A stretch of 12,247 bases of DNA from Chloroflexota bacterium (GCA_028287725.1 JAQBPC010000427.1:1-12247), one strand, 5' to 3'. Shown: positions 1 through 6,237, counted from the first letter of the stretch. A program made the numbers and translations. Notes: generated by a model not told the origin, from the letters alone.

Positions 1-2
1 TA

Positions 3-209
3 GGACTCGATACGCTGGCGGCGGCCACGAACGAGGAGCCTGACACCATAGAAGACGTGTACGAGCCGTACCTGCTGCAGCGTGGCTTTATCCAGCGTAC
101 CCCACGCGGTCGTGTGGCCACATCGCATGCCTACGAGCACCTGGGCATCGCACCGCCGCAGCGCGAGCCGGCAGCATTCCAGCAGGCGCTCTTCGGCCCC
201 GGCAAGTAG
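3..209 (+). CDS. ruvB: Holliday junction branch migration ATPase RuvB, C-terminal end (5' truncated)
   Basis: This is the last 68 codons of RuvB; the gene begins upstream of the window. The hexameric RuvB motor drives branch migration of Holliday junctions together with RuvA, and RuvC resolves them. The visible part is the C-terminal winged-helix DNA-binding domain. It carries the family signature TIEDVYEPYLLQRGFIQRTP followed by RGRVAT, then AYEHLG about 13 residues later, and a variable tail ending FGPGK before TAG. The reading frame is open from base 3. Identification rests on this near-invariant motif. The ATPase core (Walker A and B) lies outside the window. No ruvA or ruvC is visible, and the next plus-strand gene starts more than 300 bp later, so ruvB probably ends its transcript here. 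Confidence 0.95.
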   Translation, partial: GLDTLAAATNEEPDTIEDVYEPYLLQRGFIQRTPRGRVATSHAYEHLGIAPPQREPAAFQQALFGPGK

Positions 210-528
210 GCGCGAAGCCGGCCGCGCCAGCGGTCCAAGTAGGGTACACCTCGCCGGATACGGCAGTTGGCGACCGTGGTTTACGTGGAGCGGTGTGCCG
301 AGAACGCTCTGAGCACGGCACGGCGGTACTCGTAGTCTTGCCGGGCCCACGTTTCATGCGCTGGTAATCGGCGGTGAAGTAGTCTGTGCGCAAAGCTAGT
401 GAATTAGGGGCTAGGGAGGGCGTCGATCGGGCTCTGGGCATGTCGCCCCAGGTCGCACACCCAAGTCGGGAAGAATGGGCAGGCGCCTATTTTTCAAAGC
501 CGAGTTATTACACGGGATAGGGGCAAGT
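210..528. other. Gap between ruvB and the small membrane protein gene
   Basis: This 319-bp stretch has no open frame that looks like a protein. The frames that span it are arginine-, proline- and serine-rich antisense or shifted readings that overlap ruvB. I see no strong U-tailed terminator after ruvB. There is a short imperfect inverted repeat, CTGGG with CCCAG, around 434-450. A promoter for the downstream gene should lie in the last 60 bases, but no convincing -35/-10 pair is visible. Confidence 0.5.
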
Positions 529-831
529 ATGCTACGTCGTATGCTCGCGGCCGTCACGATCGCTTGTTTACTGGCGCCTACAATGCTATTCAGTGGCCCG
601 GTGCGCGCGGCCGGCGTCCACGCAACTGCCGAAGCGAGAACCGGCCAGGTTCATCAGGCTGAGTTGAAGACAGGACTCTTAAGTGGCGACCGGAGTGATC
701 AGGATTCAGGGGTTGCCCTGTACATCCTCTGCGCAGGCGTTGCCATCAGTGCGGTTGCTATTCTCGGCCTCCGGACCACCGGCCGTTCGCGTTCGAGACA
801 GGTGAATCAACACCCGCAATGGCGAGCATAG
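529..831 (+). CDS. Small exported membrane-anchored protein, unknown function
   Basis: I do not recognise this 100-residue protein. The ATG at 529 is chosen because AGGGG lies just upstream (about 519-523) and because the protein then opens with a typical signal peptide: basic MLRRML, a hydrophobic core to about residue 21, and an AxA-like site near VRA at 25-27. An ATG at 475 would add 18 residues ahead of the signal and has poor ribosome-binding spacing. Residues 28-60 are hydrophilic. Residues 61-80 are a membrane helix (VALYILCAGVAISAVAILGL), followed by a basic tail with RSRSRQ. The predicted topology is therefore a short extracytoplasmic segment with a cytoplasmic tail. The gene converges on the sigma factor gene with only 7 bp between stops. 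No function can be assigned. Confidence 0.6.
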   Translation: MLRRMLAAVTIACLLAPTMLFSGPVRAAGVHATAEARTGQVHQAELKTGLLSGDRSDQDSGVALYILCAGVAISAVAILGLRTTGRSRSRQVNQHPQWRA

Positions 832-838
832 CCGCGGC

Positions 839-1606
839 TCAAGCGCTCAATTGAGCCATGGAAAGGTCGCCAAAGCGACCGACAAGCGTTTGGCGCATGC
901 GCGCTATACCTTGAGCATGTAGCTGCGAAACCCGTGACTCTGAGACGCCCAGGCGCGTCGCGATTTCCCGGTGTGTGCAGTCGTTGGCATAACGGAGCCG
1001 AAGGACCTCGCCCTCTCGTTGGGGTAGCCCTGCCAGAGCGTCGACGATGCCCTGTCGCAGCTCGTAGCGTTCCGCAGTAAGTGCAGGGTTGGGGCTCTGT
1101 TCGTCCACGACACGGAGACTCAACACGCTTTCGCCGCTGTCAGTTACGGAGATGCTGTCAAGCGAAACTACACGACACGCTTCATCGACAAGCGCCCGAT
1201 CGCATGCCGTGTTCGGAAGCCCGGTTTCCTCTGCAAGCTCGTGCGTCGCAGGCTTTCGGCCAAGTTGCTCTTCCATGCGACTGGTAGCCTGCTGGACGAG
1301 TTTCACATTGGCGCGAGCGGAACGAGGAAGCCAATCCATCTCCCGAAGTTGATCCAGAAGAAAGCCTCGGATGCGATTGACGGCGTATGTCTCGAATTTC
1401 ACGCCACGTGTCTGGTCGAATCGGTCGACCGCATCGATCAGACCCATCGTGCCATAGCTATAAATATCTTCCGGCTCGAGTGTCGATGGTCGATTCACGG
1501 CAAACTGGCGCACAGCGCGGCGAACCAGCGGCGTGTGGCTCAAAATGAGCTGCTCGCGTGTTACGGCGGTCCGAGCCGCGGACGCGACTGGAATCAAAGT
1601 ACTCAT
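839..1606 (-). CDS. FliA/WhiG-family alternative RNA polymerase sigma factor
   Basis: This is a sigma-70 family group 3 sigma factor of 255 residues, which directs RNA polymerase to a special promoter class. Region 2 spans about residues 18-98 and includes PEDIYSYGTMGLIDAVDRFD and the 2.4-type segment RIRGFLLDQLREMDWLPRSAR. That segment closely resembles FliA and WhiG (family form RGxxLDxLRxxDWxPRSxR). Region 3 spans about 99-145 (KLVQQATSRMEEQLGRKPA onward). Region 4 spans about 185-243 with a helix-turn-helix, HREIATRLGVSESRVSQLH. The start at 1606 is preferred because GGAGG lies six bases upstream; a TTG at 1636 would add ten residues without such a site. Family members drive flagellar/chemotaxis genes (FliA, SigD) or sporulation genes (WhiG). 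None of those genes is in this window, so the regulon is unknown. No anti-sigma factor gene is adjacent. Confidence 0.93.
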   Translation of the reverse strand: MSTLIPVASAARTAVTREQLILSHTPLVRRAVRQFAVNRPSTLEPEDIYSYGTMGLIDAVDRFDQTRGVKFETYAVNRIRGFLLDQLREMDWLPRSARANVKLVQQATSRMEEQLGRKPATHELAEETGLPNTACDRALVDEACRVVSLDSISVTDSGESVLSLRVVDEQSPNPALTAERYELRQGIVDALAGLPQREGEVLRLRYANDCTHREIATRLGVSESRVSQLHAQGIARMRQTLVGRFGDLSMAQLSA

Positions 1607-1656
1607 GGGCCGCCTCCAGAATGGATTAGATATCAATCGATGTCACCATTCTGAGC

Positions 1657-1672
1657 GCACTATGGCACTATG
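1657..1672. repeat. Tandem 8-bp direct repeat upstream of the sigma factor gene
   Basis: GCACTATG occurs twice head to tail, at 1657-1664 and 1665-1672. This is 51-66 bp upstream of the sigma factor start codon, where a promoter or operator is expected. No function is shown. Confidence 0.5.
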
Positions 1673-1751
1673 TGTGAGCCCCAACTGGACCATTATTCCA
1701 GGTACCTGAACGGGTAATGTACCGCCTGGCTAACGGTGGACAGGGGGTGGT

Positions 1752-1794
1752 AGGCGCGCTCGGGGACGGCATTTGGCCTGACGGCGGCGCGCCT
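1752..1794 (-). terminator. Possible hairpin downstream of the carboxylase gene
   Basis: AGGCGCGC (1752-1759) and GCGCGCCT (1787-1794) are perfect 8-bp inverted arms with a 27-base loop. On the minus strand the hairpin would begin 10 bases after the carboxylase stop codon. There is no U-tract, so it may be a Rho-dependent or processing end, or chance in GC-rich DNA. Confidence 0.25.
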
Positions 1795-1803
1795 TACCTT
1801 GAC

Positions 1804-3369
1804 CTAAAGCGGTATGTTGCCGTGCTTGCGGGCAGGTCGAGACTCGCGTTTGCTGGCCGCGAGCTCAAAGGCGCGAATCAAGGTCGGCCTTGTCTCATGC
1901 GGCTCTATGACCGCATCGATATAGCCGCGCTCGGCTGCCGCATAGGGAGTGGCAAAGCGCTCGAGGTAATCCGCGGTTAGCTCAGCCGATCGCTCGATAG
2001 GATCTCCCGCCGCGGCTAGCTCCTTGCGGAAAATGACCGAGACGGCGGCCGACGGCCCCATTACGGCAATTTCCGCGGAAGGCCACGCGTAGTTAAAGTC
2101 CGCGCCAATATGCTTCGAGCACATGACGTCGTATGCTCCGCCATATGCCTTACGGGTAATCACCGTGATCTTCGGTACCGTAGACTCGGCGAATGCATAG
2201 AGCAGCTTTGCCCCATGGCGAATGATGCCGTTGTACTCCTGGCTAGTCCCAGGAAGGAAGCCGGGCACGTCGACGAAGGTGAGTAAGGGGATGTTAAACG
2301 CGTCGCAGAAACGGACAAAACGTGCCGCCTTCGTCGAGGAGTTTATGTCAAGGGTCCCCGCCATGTGCTGAGGCTGGTTCGCGACCACCCCGATTGCCCG
2401 TCCGTTGAGCCGCCCGAAGCCTACGATGATGTTCTGGGCATACGACGGCTGAACCTCGAGGAACTCCCCGTCGTCAAGCACACCGTGTAGCACCTCGACC
2501 ATGTCATATGGCTTCATTGGCGAGGACGGGACTATCGTATCGAGGGAGGGGTCTTGGCGATTTGGGTCGTCCTGCACGGCCTGTCGCGGCGCTTCCTCAA
2601 GGTTATTTGACGGCAAGTACTCGAGGAGCCAGCGAACGCCTTCGAATGCAGCTTCCTCGTCGTCGGCGGCAAAATGTGCGACGCCGCTCAGGGCGCTGTG
2701 CGTATCGGCGCCGCCCAGCTCTTCATGGCTCACCTGCTCCCCAGTGACGGTTTTGATCACGTCCGGGCCGGTGATGTACATCTTGCCGGTACCCCGGACC
2801 ATGAAAATGAAGTCGGTGATCGCCGGTGAATAGACTGCGCCGCCGGCGCATGGCCCGGCGATGATCGAGATCTGGGGGACGACACCGGAGGCGCGGACGT
2901 TGCGATAGAAGATGTCCGCGTATCCTGCCAGGCTCACCACGCCCTCTTGAATACGCGCGCCACCGGAATCGTTTATTCCGATGATCGGGATCCCGAGCCG
3001 CACTGCCGTATCCATCAGCTTTACGATCTTTTCCGCGAAAACCTCGCCAAGCGATCCGCCGAATACGGTAAAATCTTGCGAAAATACGGCCACGCGGCGG
3101 CCTTCAACGGTTCCGAACCCTGTGATCACGCCGTCTCCCGGAATGCGCCGCTCGCCCATTCCGAACGATTCGGTCCGGTGCACCGCAAACATGTCCAGCT
3201 CTTGGAAGCTTCCTTCATCCAGCAGCATGCCGATGCGCTCGCGCGCCGTGCGCTTCCCACGACTGTGCTGAGACTGCGCCGCCCGCTCTTCATGCTCCTG
3301 CAACACGGCGGCTCGCCGGCGTCGCAGCTCGGCGACTCGCGGCTCTAGGGTATCCTCAGATCCGGCCAT
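1804..3369 (-). CDS. pccB: Acyl-CoA (propionyl-CoA) carboxylase, carboxyltransferase beta subunit
   Basis: This 521-residue protein is a full-length carboxyltransferase of the PccB/AccD5/MmdA family. With a biotin carboxylase/carrier partner it transfers carboxyl from biotin to propionyl- or acetyl-CoA, giving methylmalonyl- or malonyl-CoA. The N-terminal crotonase-like half has GINDSGGARIQEG (131-143) and the oxyanion segment GPCAGGAVYSPA (172-183). The C-terminal half has VPGFLPGTSQE (368-378), RKAYGGAYDVM (406-416) and AWPSAEIAVMGP (428-439). The family tail KHGNIPL is intact. Asp414 in GGAYD sits at the position known to favour propionyl-CoA in Streptomyces PccB, so propionyl-CoA is the likelier substrate; this is inference. 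No alpha subunit gene is nearby. There is no Shine-Dalgarno sequence before the ATG, and the mRNA may be leaderless. The alternative, the beta part of a decarboxylating sodium pump, is less likely without its membrane partners. Confidence 0.93.
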   Translation of the reverse strand: MAGSEDTLEPRVAELRRRRAAVLQEHEERAAQSQHSRGKRTARERIGMLLDEGSFQELDMFAVHRTESFGMGERRIPGDGVITGFGTVEGRRVAVFSQDFTVFGGSLGEVFAEKIVKLMDTAVRLGIPIIGINDSGGARIQEGVVSLAGYADIFYRNVRASGVVPQISIIAGPCAGGAVYSPAITDFIFMVRGTGKMYITGPDVIKTVTGEQVSHEELGGADTHSALSGVAHFAADDEEAAFEGVRWLLEYLPSNNLEEAPRQAVQDDPNRQDPSLDTIVPSSPMKPYDMVEVLHGVLDDGEFLEVQPSYAQNIIVGFGRLNGRAIGVVANQPQHMAGTLDINSSTKAARFVRFCDAFNIPLLTFVDVPGFLPGTSQEYNGIIRHGAKLLYAFAESTVPKITVITRKAYGGAYDVMCSKHIGADFNYAWPSAEIAVMGPSAAVSVIFRKELAAAGDPIERSAELTADYLERFATPYAAAERGYIDAVIEPHETRPTLIRAFELAASKRESRPARKHGNIPL

Positions 3370-3377
3370 TTGATCCG

Positions 3378-3406
3378 ATTGTAACGCTGCTGCGTAGTAT
3401 CATCAG
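3378..3406 (-). promoter_or_regulatory. Possible promoter for the carboxylase gene giving a leaderless mRNA
   Basis: On the minus strand CTGATG (3406-3401) is followed after 17 bases by TACAAT (3383-3378), a 5/6 match to the -10 consensus. The -10 box ends eight bases before the ATG at 3369, so transcription would start at or within about two bases of the start codon. The -35 match is weak (3/6). Confidence 0.3.
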
Positions 3407-3432
3407 AGCGAAAAACTCCTTGAACCAACTGA

Positions 3433-3461
3433 TAGACAAGTCTTCTCAGGGAGGGTATCAT
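3433..3461 (+). promoter_or_regulatory. Candidate sigma-70 promoter of tatA
   Basis: TAGACA (3433-3438) and TATCAT (3456-3461) each match the housekeeping consensus at 5 of 6 positions and are separated by exactly 17 bases. A start near 3468 would give a leader of about 30 bases before tatA. This reading excludes translation of the micro-ORF whose ATG lies at 3460. Confidence 0.45.
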
Positions 3462-3498
3462 GCGAGGGAACAGCAAACCAAGCGAAGGAGCCAGCTGA
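3460..3498 (+). CDS. Possible 12-codon leader micro-ORF overlapping the tatA start
   Basis: ATG at 3460 is preceded by a strong ribosome-binding sequence (GGGAGGG, 3449-3455 region, about five bases away). It opens a 12-residue frame, MRGNSKPSEGAS. Its stop TGA shares an A with the tatA start, forming TGATG at 3496-3500, an arrangement typical of translational coupling. It competes with the candidate promoter whose -10 box overlaps this ATG, so only one reading can be right for a given transcript. Nothing suggests that the peptide itself has a function. Confidence 0.3.
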   Translation: MRGNSKPSEGAS

Positions 3499-3770
3499 TG
3501 TTTGGCATAGGCCACGGTCCGGAAATCATCATTCTGCTGATCATTGTGTTGCTTGTCTTTGGTCCCGGCAAGCTGCCCGAGATTGGCTCGGCGTTCGGGC
3601 GCGGTATCCGTGAGTTCAAGGATGCTACGACCGGCAATCACGATAGCCCTACCGCGTCGATCCCACCGGCTCAGCAGCCACGCAGCATTCAGCAGCCGCC
3701 TGCCGAGCAGTGGACGGCGCCGACGAACGAGGTACGCCAGCCGGTAACGGCAGAACACTCAAAGGACTAA
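3498..3770 (+). CDS. tatA: Sec-independent translocase subunit TatA
   Basis: TatA oligomerises to form the passage through which the Tat system exports folded proteins with twin-arginine signals. The 90-residue protein has the family layout. A short N-terminal membrane helix spans about residues 8-21 (PEIIILLIIVLLVF). The hinge FGPGKLPEIG covers 21-30, and an amphipathic helix SAFGRGIREFKDA covers 31-43. A variable, Pro/Gln-rich cytoplasmic tail follows. The ATG at 3498 is preferred over a start at 3420 because AAGGAG lies at 3485-3490 with seven bases of spacing, and because the family begins with about this M-F-G. It precedes tatC by 121 bp; no tatB is present, so TatA may serve both roles, as in other minimal systems. 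Confidence 0.95.
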   Translation: MFGIGHGPEIIILLIIVLLVFGPGKLPEIGSAFGRGIREFKDATTGNHDSPTASIPPAQQPRSIQQPPAEQWTAPTNEVRQPVTAEHSKD

Positions 3771-3806
3771 CGGCGAACCTCTCGGATCTCAGGGAACGTG
3801 CGTGGA

Positions 3807-3842
3807 ATGTGGGTGTGAGTCGCTTCTGGCTCACACCCACAT
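3807..3842 (+). terminator. Perfect 13-bp hairpin between tatA and tatC
   Basis: ATGTGGGTGTGAG (3807-3819) and CTCACACCCACAT (3830-3842) are exact reverse complements around a 10-base loop. On the plus strand the right arm is followed by GTTTGTCAACTT, which is only weakly U-rich. It could be a leaky terminator or a stabilising 3' end that gives more tatA than tatC mRNA. The hairpin is certain at the sequence level; its role is inferred. Confidence 0.6.
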
Positions 3843-3891
3843 GTTTGTCAACTTCCAGTAGCTGGATGCAGGACGGCTGAGAGAGTACGGA

Positions 3892-4647
3892 ATGGCAGTA
3901 AGCCACAGTTTTCTAGCTCTGAATGATCCAGATCCCAAGAACATGACCGTCATCGAGCACCTCGAGGAGGTGCGGAAGCGGCTGTTCGTGTGCATAATCG
4001 TGACGACCATCGCCTCAATTGGCGGGCTGTTCTTCTACGAACAGATTCTTTCGATCTTAATCACGCCAATCCACCACATCAGCACGGTCGCCTTCGGCGG
4101 AAAGCTCGCCGTATCGACAGGTACGGGCGGCTTGGTCCTCAGGATCAAGCTCGCACTGCTCCCCTCTGCCGTGGTGAGTTTGCCGGTTTGGCTCTATCAG
4201 TTCTGGATGTTCATCGCGCCCGCATTCGAGGTGGAAACGCGGCGATACGTCGTGCCGTTTGTCGGCCTCGGCATGGTGCTCTTTATCATGGGCGCCTCGA
4301 TTGGCTACCTGGTTTTCCCACGATACTTTAGCTTCTTAGCCGGTATCGGTGGTAAGGACATCGTCTTTATTGCCGACGCAAACAACATTCTCAATCAGTT
4401 TGCGATCCTGTTGCTGCTGTTTGGCGCTGTCTTTGAGCTGCCGATCGTGCTGACGCTACTCTCAAGAGTGAATATCGTGTCGTCACCGCTGCTGCGAAGG
4501 AAGCGCAAAATCGCCTTTTTCGCGTCGCTGTTCGCCGCCATGATCATTACGCCCGGCGCTGACCCAATTACCCCGCTCATTGTCAGCGGCCTGCTGATAA
4601 TTCTTTACGAATTCAGCATTATCCTAATTCGACTGAGCCATCGCTAG
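3892..4647 (+). CDS. tatC: Sec-independent translocase subunit TatC
   Basis: TatC is the polytopic membrane receptor that binds twin-arginine signal peptides and recruits TatA. At 251 residues it has the usual length and six predicted membrane helices. Motifs include EHLEEVRKRL (22-31) at the cytoplasmic N-terminus and LYQFWMFIAPAFEVETRR (101-118). Glu115 there corresponds to the signal-peptide-binding Glu103 of E. coli. Glu182 in FELP matches the conserved Glu of helix 4. Helices 5-6 follow the family pattern ITPGADPITPL...LYEFSII. The ATG at 3892 has only a weak GAGAG ribosome-binding sequence; an in-frame ATG at 3943 has none. The stop lies one base from the stop of the convergent repeat-protein gene. 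Confidence 0.95.
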   Translation: MAVSHSFLALNDPDPKNMTVIEHLEEVRKRLFVCIIVTTIASIGGLFFYEQILSILITPIHHISTVAFGGKLAVSTGTGGLVLRIKLALLPSAVVSLPVWLYQFWMFIAPAFEVETRRYVVPFVGLGMVLFIMGASIGYLVFPRYFSFLAGIGGKDIVFIADANNILNQFAILLLLFGAVFELPIVLTLLSRVNIVSSPLLRRKRKIAFFASLFAAMIITPGADPITPLIVSGLLIILYEFSIILIRLSHR

Positions 4648-4648
4648 A

Positions 4649-5212
4649 CTAGGCGGGATCAGTCGGACTATCCGGCGTCTTCCCTTCACCCTTTTCCTGA
4701 TCGCTGGCGTGGCCCTCGCTGCTTGGCGGGGCGCCATCGCCTTGACCGGAGTTAGAGCCACGGGCCTCGAAGCGATCGGCAACCCGCTGTCTTAAGTCAT
4801 CAATTACCTCGCCGGCCTTTGTGGCGGCCACTCTGACTTTCTCATCGACCGCCGGGGTCGCCTCTTGCACCTTTCGGGATAGCGCGTCCACGCTCCGCTT
4901 CAGATTCTCCGTGACGCCCGGTTCCATCTGATGGGCCTTTCGGGACATTGCACCGGCGCCCTCCTGCAGCCTGTCGCGCACGACTGGCGCTACTTGCTGC
5001 ACCTTATGCGCCACTGCTTCAGCCCCGCCATGCAGCTTTTCGCCAAGGACTGGCGCAAGCTCCTGCAACTTATCGACCAGCTGATCGAACGCTACCTTGG
5101 CACGGCTATCCGTGGATCTAGCTTGCTCATCCGACTGACGCTGATCGTCGGGTTCGCCTGCCCGATTCGTTGGCTCCTTTTCCTCGTGGTCCCGGTTAGT
5201 TTCATCTGACAT
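4649..5212 (-). CDS. Hydrophilic protein with four 22-residue amphipathic helical repeats
   Basis: I do not recognise a named family. The 187-residue protein has no signal peptide or membrane segment and no Cys, Trp or Tyr. Acidic, low-complexity ends (1-40 and 150-187) flank a helical core. Residues 48-135 form four exact 22-residue repeats (starts at K48, K70, K92, K114), each with proline at the seventh position: Pro54, Pro76, Pro98 and Pro120. Repeats begin KLQELAP, KVQQVAP, KAHQMEP and KVQEATP. Charged and small hydrophobic residues alternate as in amphipathic helices. The layout recalls apolipoprotein A-type or LEA-like lipid-binding helices; this is a resemblance, not homology shown here. 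The start is secure: AGGAGG lies six bases before the ATG. The gene is last in a minus-strand series and converges on tatC with one base between stops. A membrane-surface, stress-protective or scaffold role is speculation. Confidence 0.8.
   Translation of the reverse strand: MSDETNRDHEEKEPTNRAGEPDDQRQSDEQARSTDSRAKVAFDQLVDKLQELAPVLGEKLHGGAEAVAHKVQQVAPVVRDRLQEGAGAMSRKAHQMEPGVTENLKRSVDALSRKVQEATPAVDEKVRVAATKAGEVIDDLRQRVADRFEARGSNSGQGDGAPPSSEGHASDQEKGEGKTPDSPTDPA
4808..5071 (-). repeat. Four tandem 66-bp coding repeats
   Basis: This DNA encodes the four 22-residue repeats. Most repeats have diverged at the DNA level, but an identical 10-mer, CCTTTCGGGA, recurs exactly 66 bp apart (4870-4879 and 4936-4945 on the plus strand). 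That is consistent with tandem duplication of a 66-bp unit. Confidence 0.75.
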
Positions 5213-5449
5213 GATCGTCCTCCTGAATGCGGTGAGGTCCTACCGGCGCGCTATCGCGCTGCCCCATCTAAACCGCTTTCGTATTTCGGAGTGTACCACT
5301 GGCAAATGTACGAGTCCGCTTCTGCGATCCCTTGTAATGACAAAAGTCGAATCGAGAGCAGACATGGCCGGCCGCAGTCCCGATTCGTCGATGTCAGCGC
5401 GTTAGTGGCGTCCTTTAAGCAGGCGGCAGGACCAATGGACGCCGGCACA
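5213..5449. other. Gap upstream of the repeat-protein gene
   Basis: This 237-bp stretch contains the AGGAGG site of the repeat-protein gene and presumably its promoter. A minus-strand frame of 65 codons (5251-5448) has no ribosome-binding site and no recognisable features. I see no hairpin terminator after the DUF4352-like gene. Confidence 0.4.
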
Positions 5450-6031
5450 CTATGGCAGACTCCACCTGGCGGGCCCTGTCCTGGCTCCTCGCTGTGTATA
5501 CGTCAGGGTCGCGCCTGCCGAATTATCGGTAACGGCGAAGACGAGCACGCCTTGAGCAGTGGCGCCTGGCTGGAGCATAGGATTCCAGAGTGGGTTGGTG
5601 TGTCCGGGATATGGCCGGCCTGGCGCAATAACGGGGCCTGCTGCCGTGATCGTGAAATCGGCGGGACTGACCGCGACCGCTCGGTGTGCCTCGTTCGTCA
5701 CCCGCACGGCCAAAATCCAGAAGCGTTTTCCGTTGCCGGCAGCACTGCCGCCAACTGAGTCTTGGCGACCGATGAACTTCGGCACAACTGCCACATTACC
5801 TATAGTTTCCGGCGTAGCCATGCCCGGAAGAAGTTGTGTGGTCGGCGAAGCGGTTCCTCCATGAGTAGACGTTGCAACGATGCCCACGTGGTTCTCAACA
5901 ACCAGCAGAATTACTGCCGCGGCAATCAAAAAGAGACCGGTTAATAGGCGCGACCAATGGACGAACGGACTCCGCCCGTCATATAGCCCCTCTTCTTCGT
6001 TATGCCAGCCATTGTTTCGGTCGTCTTCCAT
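5450..6031 (-). CDS. Membrane-anchored protein with DUF4352-like (immunoglobulin-like) domain
   Basis: From the ATG at 6031 this is a 193-residue protein. Residues 1-28 are charged and cytoplasmic. Residues about 29-46 form one membrane helix (LLTGLFLIAAAVILLVVE). Residues 80-182 are probably extracytoplasmic. That part follows the DUF4352 (telokin-like) pattern: a strand ending AVRVTNEAHRAVAVSPADFT (108-127), then LQPGATAQGVLVFAVTDN (153-170) and a final ATLTYTQ strand. Such domains occur on the surface of Gram-positive bacteria and Chloroflexota and are of unknown or accessory function. The start is uncertain: ATG 6031 has a weak GGGAT site, and ATG 6073 would add 14 residues with none and lies inside a direct repeat. 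The gene lies downstream of fmt after a 280-bp gap, so it probably has its own promoter. Confidence 0.65.
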   Translation of the reverse strand: MEDDRNNGWHNEEEGLYDGRSPFVHWSRLLTGLFLIAAAVILLVVENHVGIVATSTHGGTASPTTQLLPGMATPETIGNVAVVPKFIGRQDSVGGSAAGNGKRFWILAVRVTNEAHRAVAVSPADFTITAAGPVIAPGRPYPGHTNPLWNPMLQPGATAQGVLVFAVTDNSAGATLTYTQRGARTGPARWSLP

Positions 6032-6068
6032 CTTGATCCCGGGGCGTGAATTGGCGTCGCCTGCCGTA

Positions 6069-6102
6069 CACATCGTTGGTGCTGTCGTTCACATCGTTGA
6101 TG
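6069..6102. repeat. Two direct repeats at 21-bp spacing upstream of the DUF4352-like gene
   Basis: CACATCGTTGGTG (6069-6081 region) recurs as CACATCGTTGATG (6090-6102) with one mismatch and a 21-bp period. They lie about 40-70 bp upstream of the preferred start at 6031, a plausible place for a regulator that binds one face of the helix. Confidence 0.4.
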
Positions 6103-6221
6103 TTGTAAAGGGCGCTCAGTTCTCTACCATACCTGCGCCCGAAGGAGCGTGGCCTGTTTAGTATGCGGAGGCGATGTTATCGAGTCACGCTGGGTTCTCA
6201 AGTGCAGATAGGTCGCCCAAG

Positions 6222-6237
6222 ATCTCGTGAACGAGAT
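6222..6237. repeat. Palindrome downstream of fmt (first of a pair)
   Basis: ATCTCGT-GA-ACGAGAT is a perfect inverted repeat of 7-bp arms around 2 bp. In RNA it could form a short stem with a tetraloop, but no U-tract follows on either strand. Its centre is 30 bp from that of the palindrome at 6253. Confidence 0.5.

Noticed and set aside
88..441. 117-codon minus-strand frame covering the ruvB end
   Set aside because: It overlaps the well-supported ruvB frame, is rich in Arg, Pro, Ala and Ser as expected for an antisense reading, and has no recognisable domain.
1607..1636. Ten extra N-terminal residues for the sigma factor from a TTG start
   Set aside because: The GGAGG site that supports ATG 1606 lies inside this extension, and the TTG lacks a site of its own.
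3420..3497. Longer N-terminus for TatA
   Set aside because: It would place 26 polar residues before a membrane helix that normally begins at the start of TatA, and the ATG at 3498 has its own AAGGAG site.
5251..5448. 65-codon minus-strand frame between two genes
   Set aside because: It has no ribosome-binding site, no hydrophobic or domain pattern, and sits where a promoter is expected.
5291..5758. 155-codon plus-strand frame
   Set aside because: It lies antisense to the DUF4352-like gene, which has a clear membrane helix and domain pattern.
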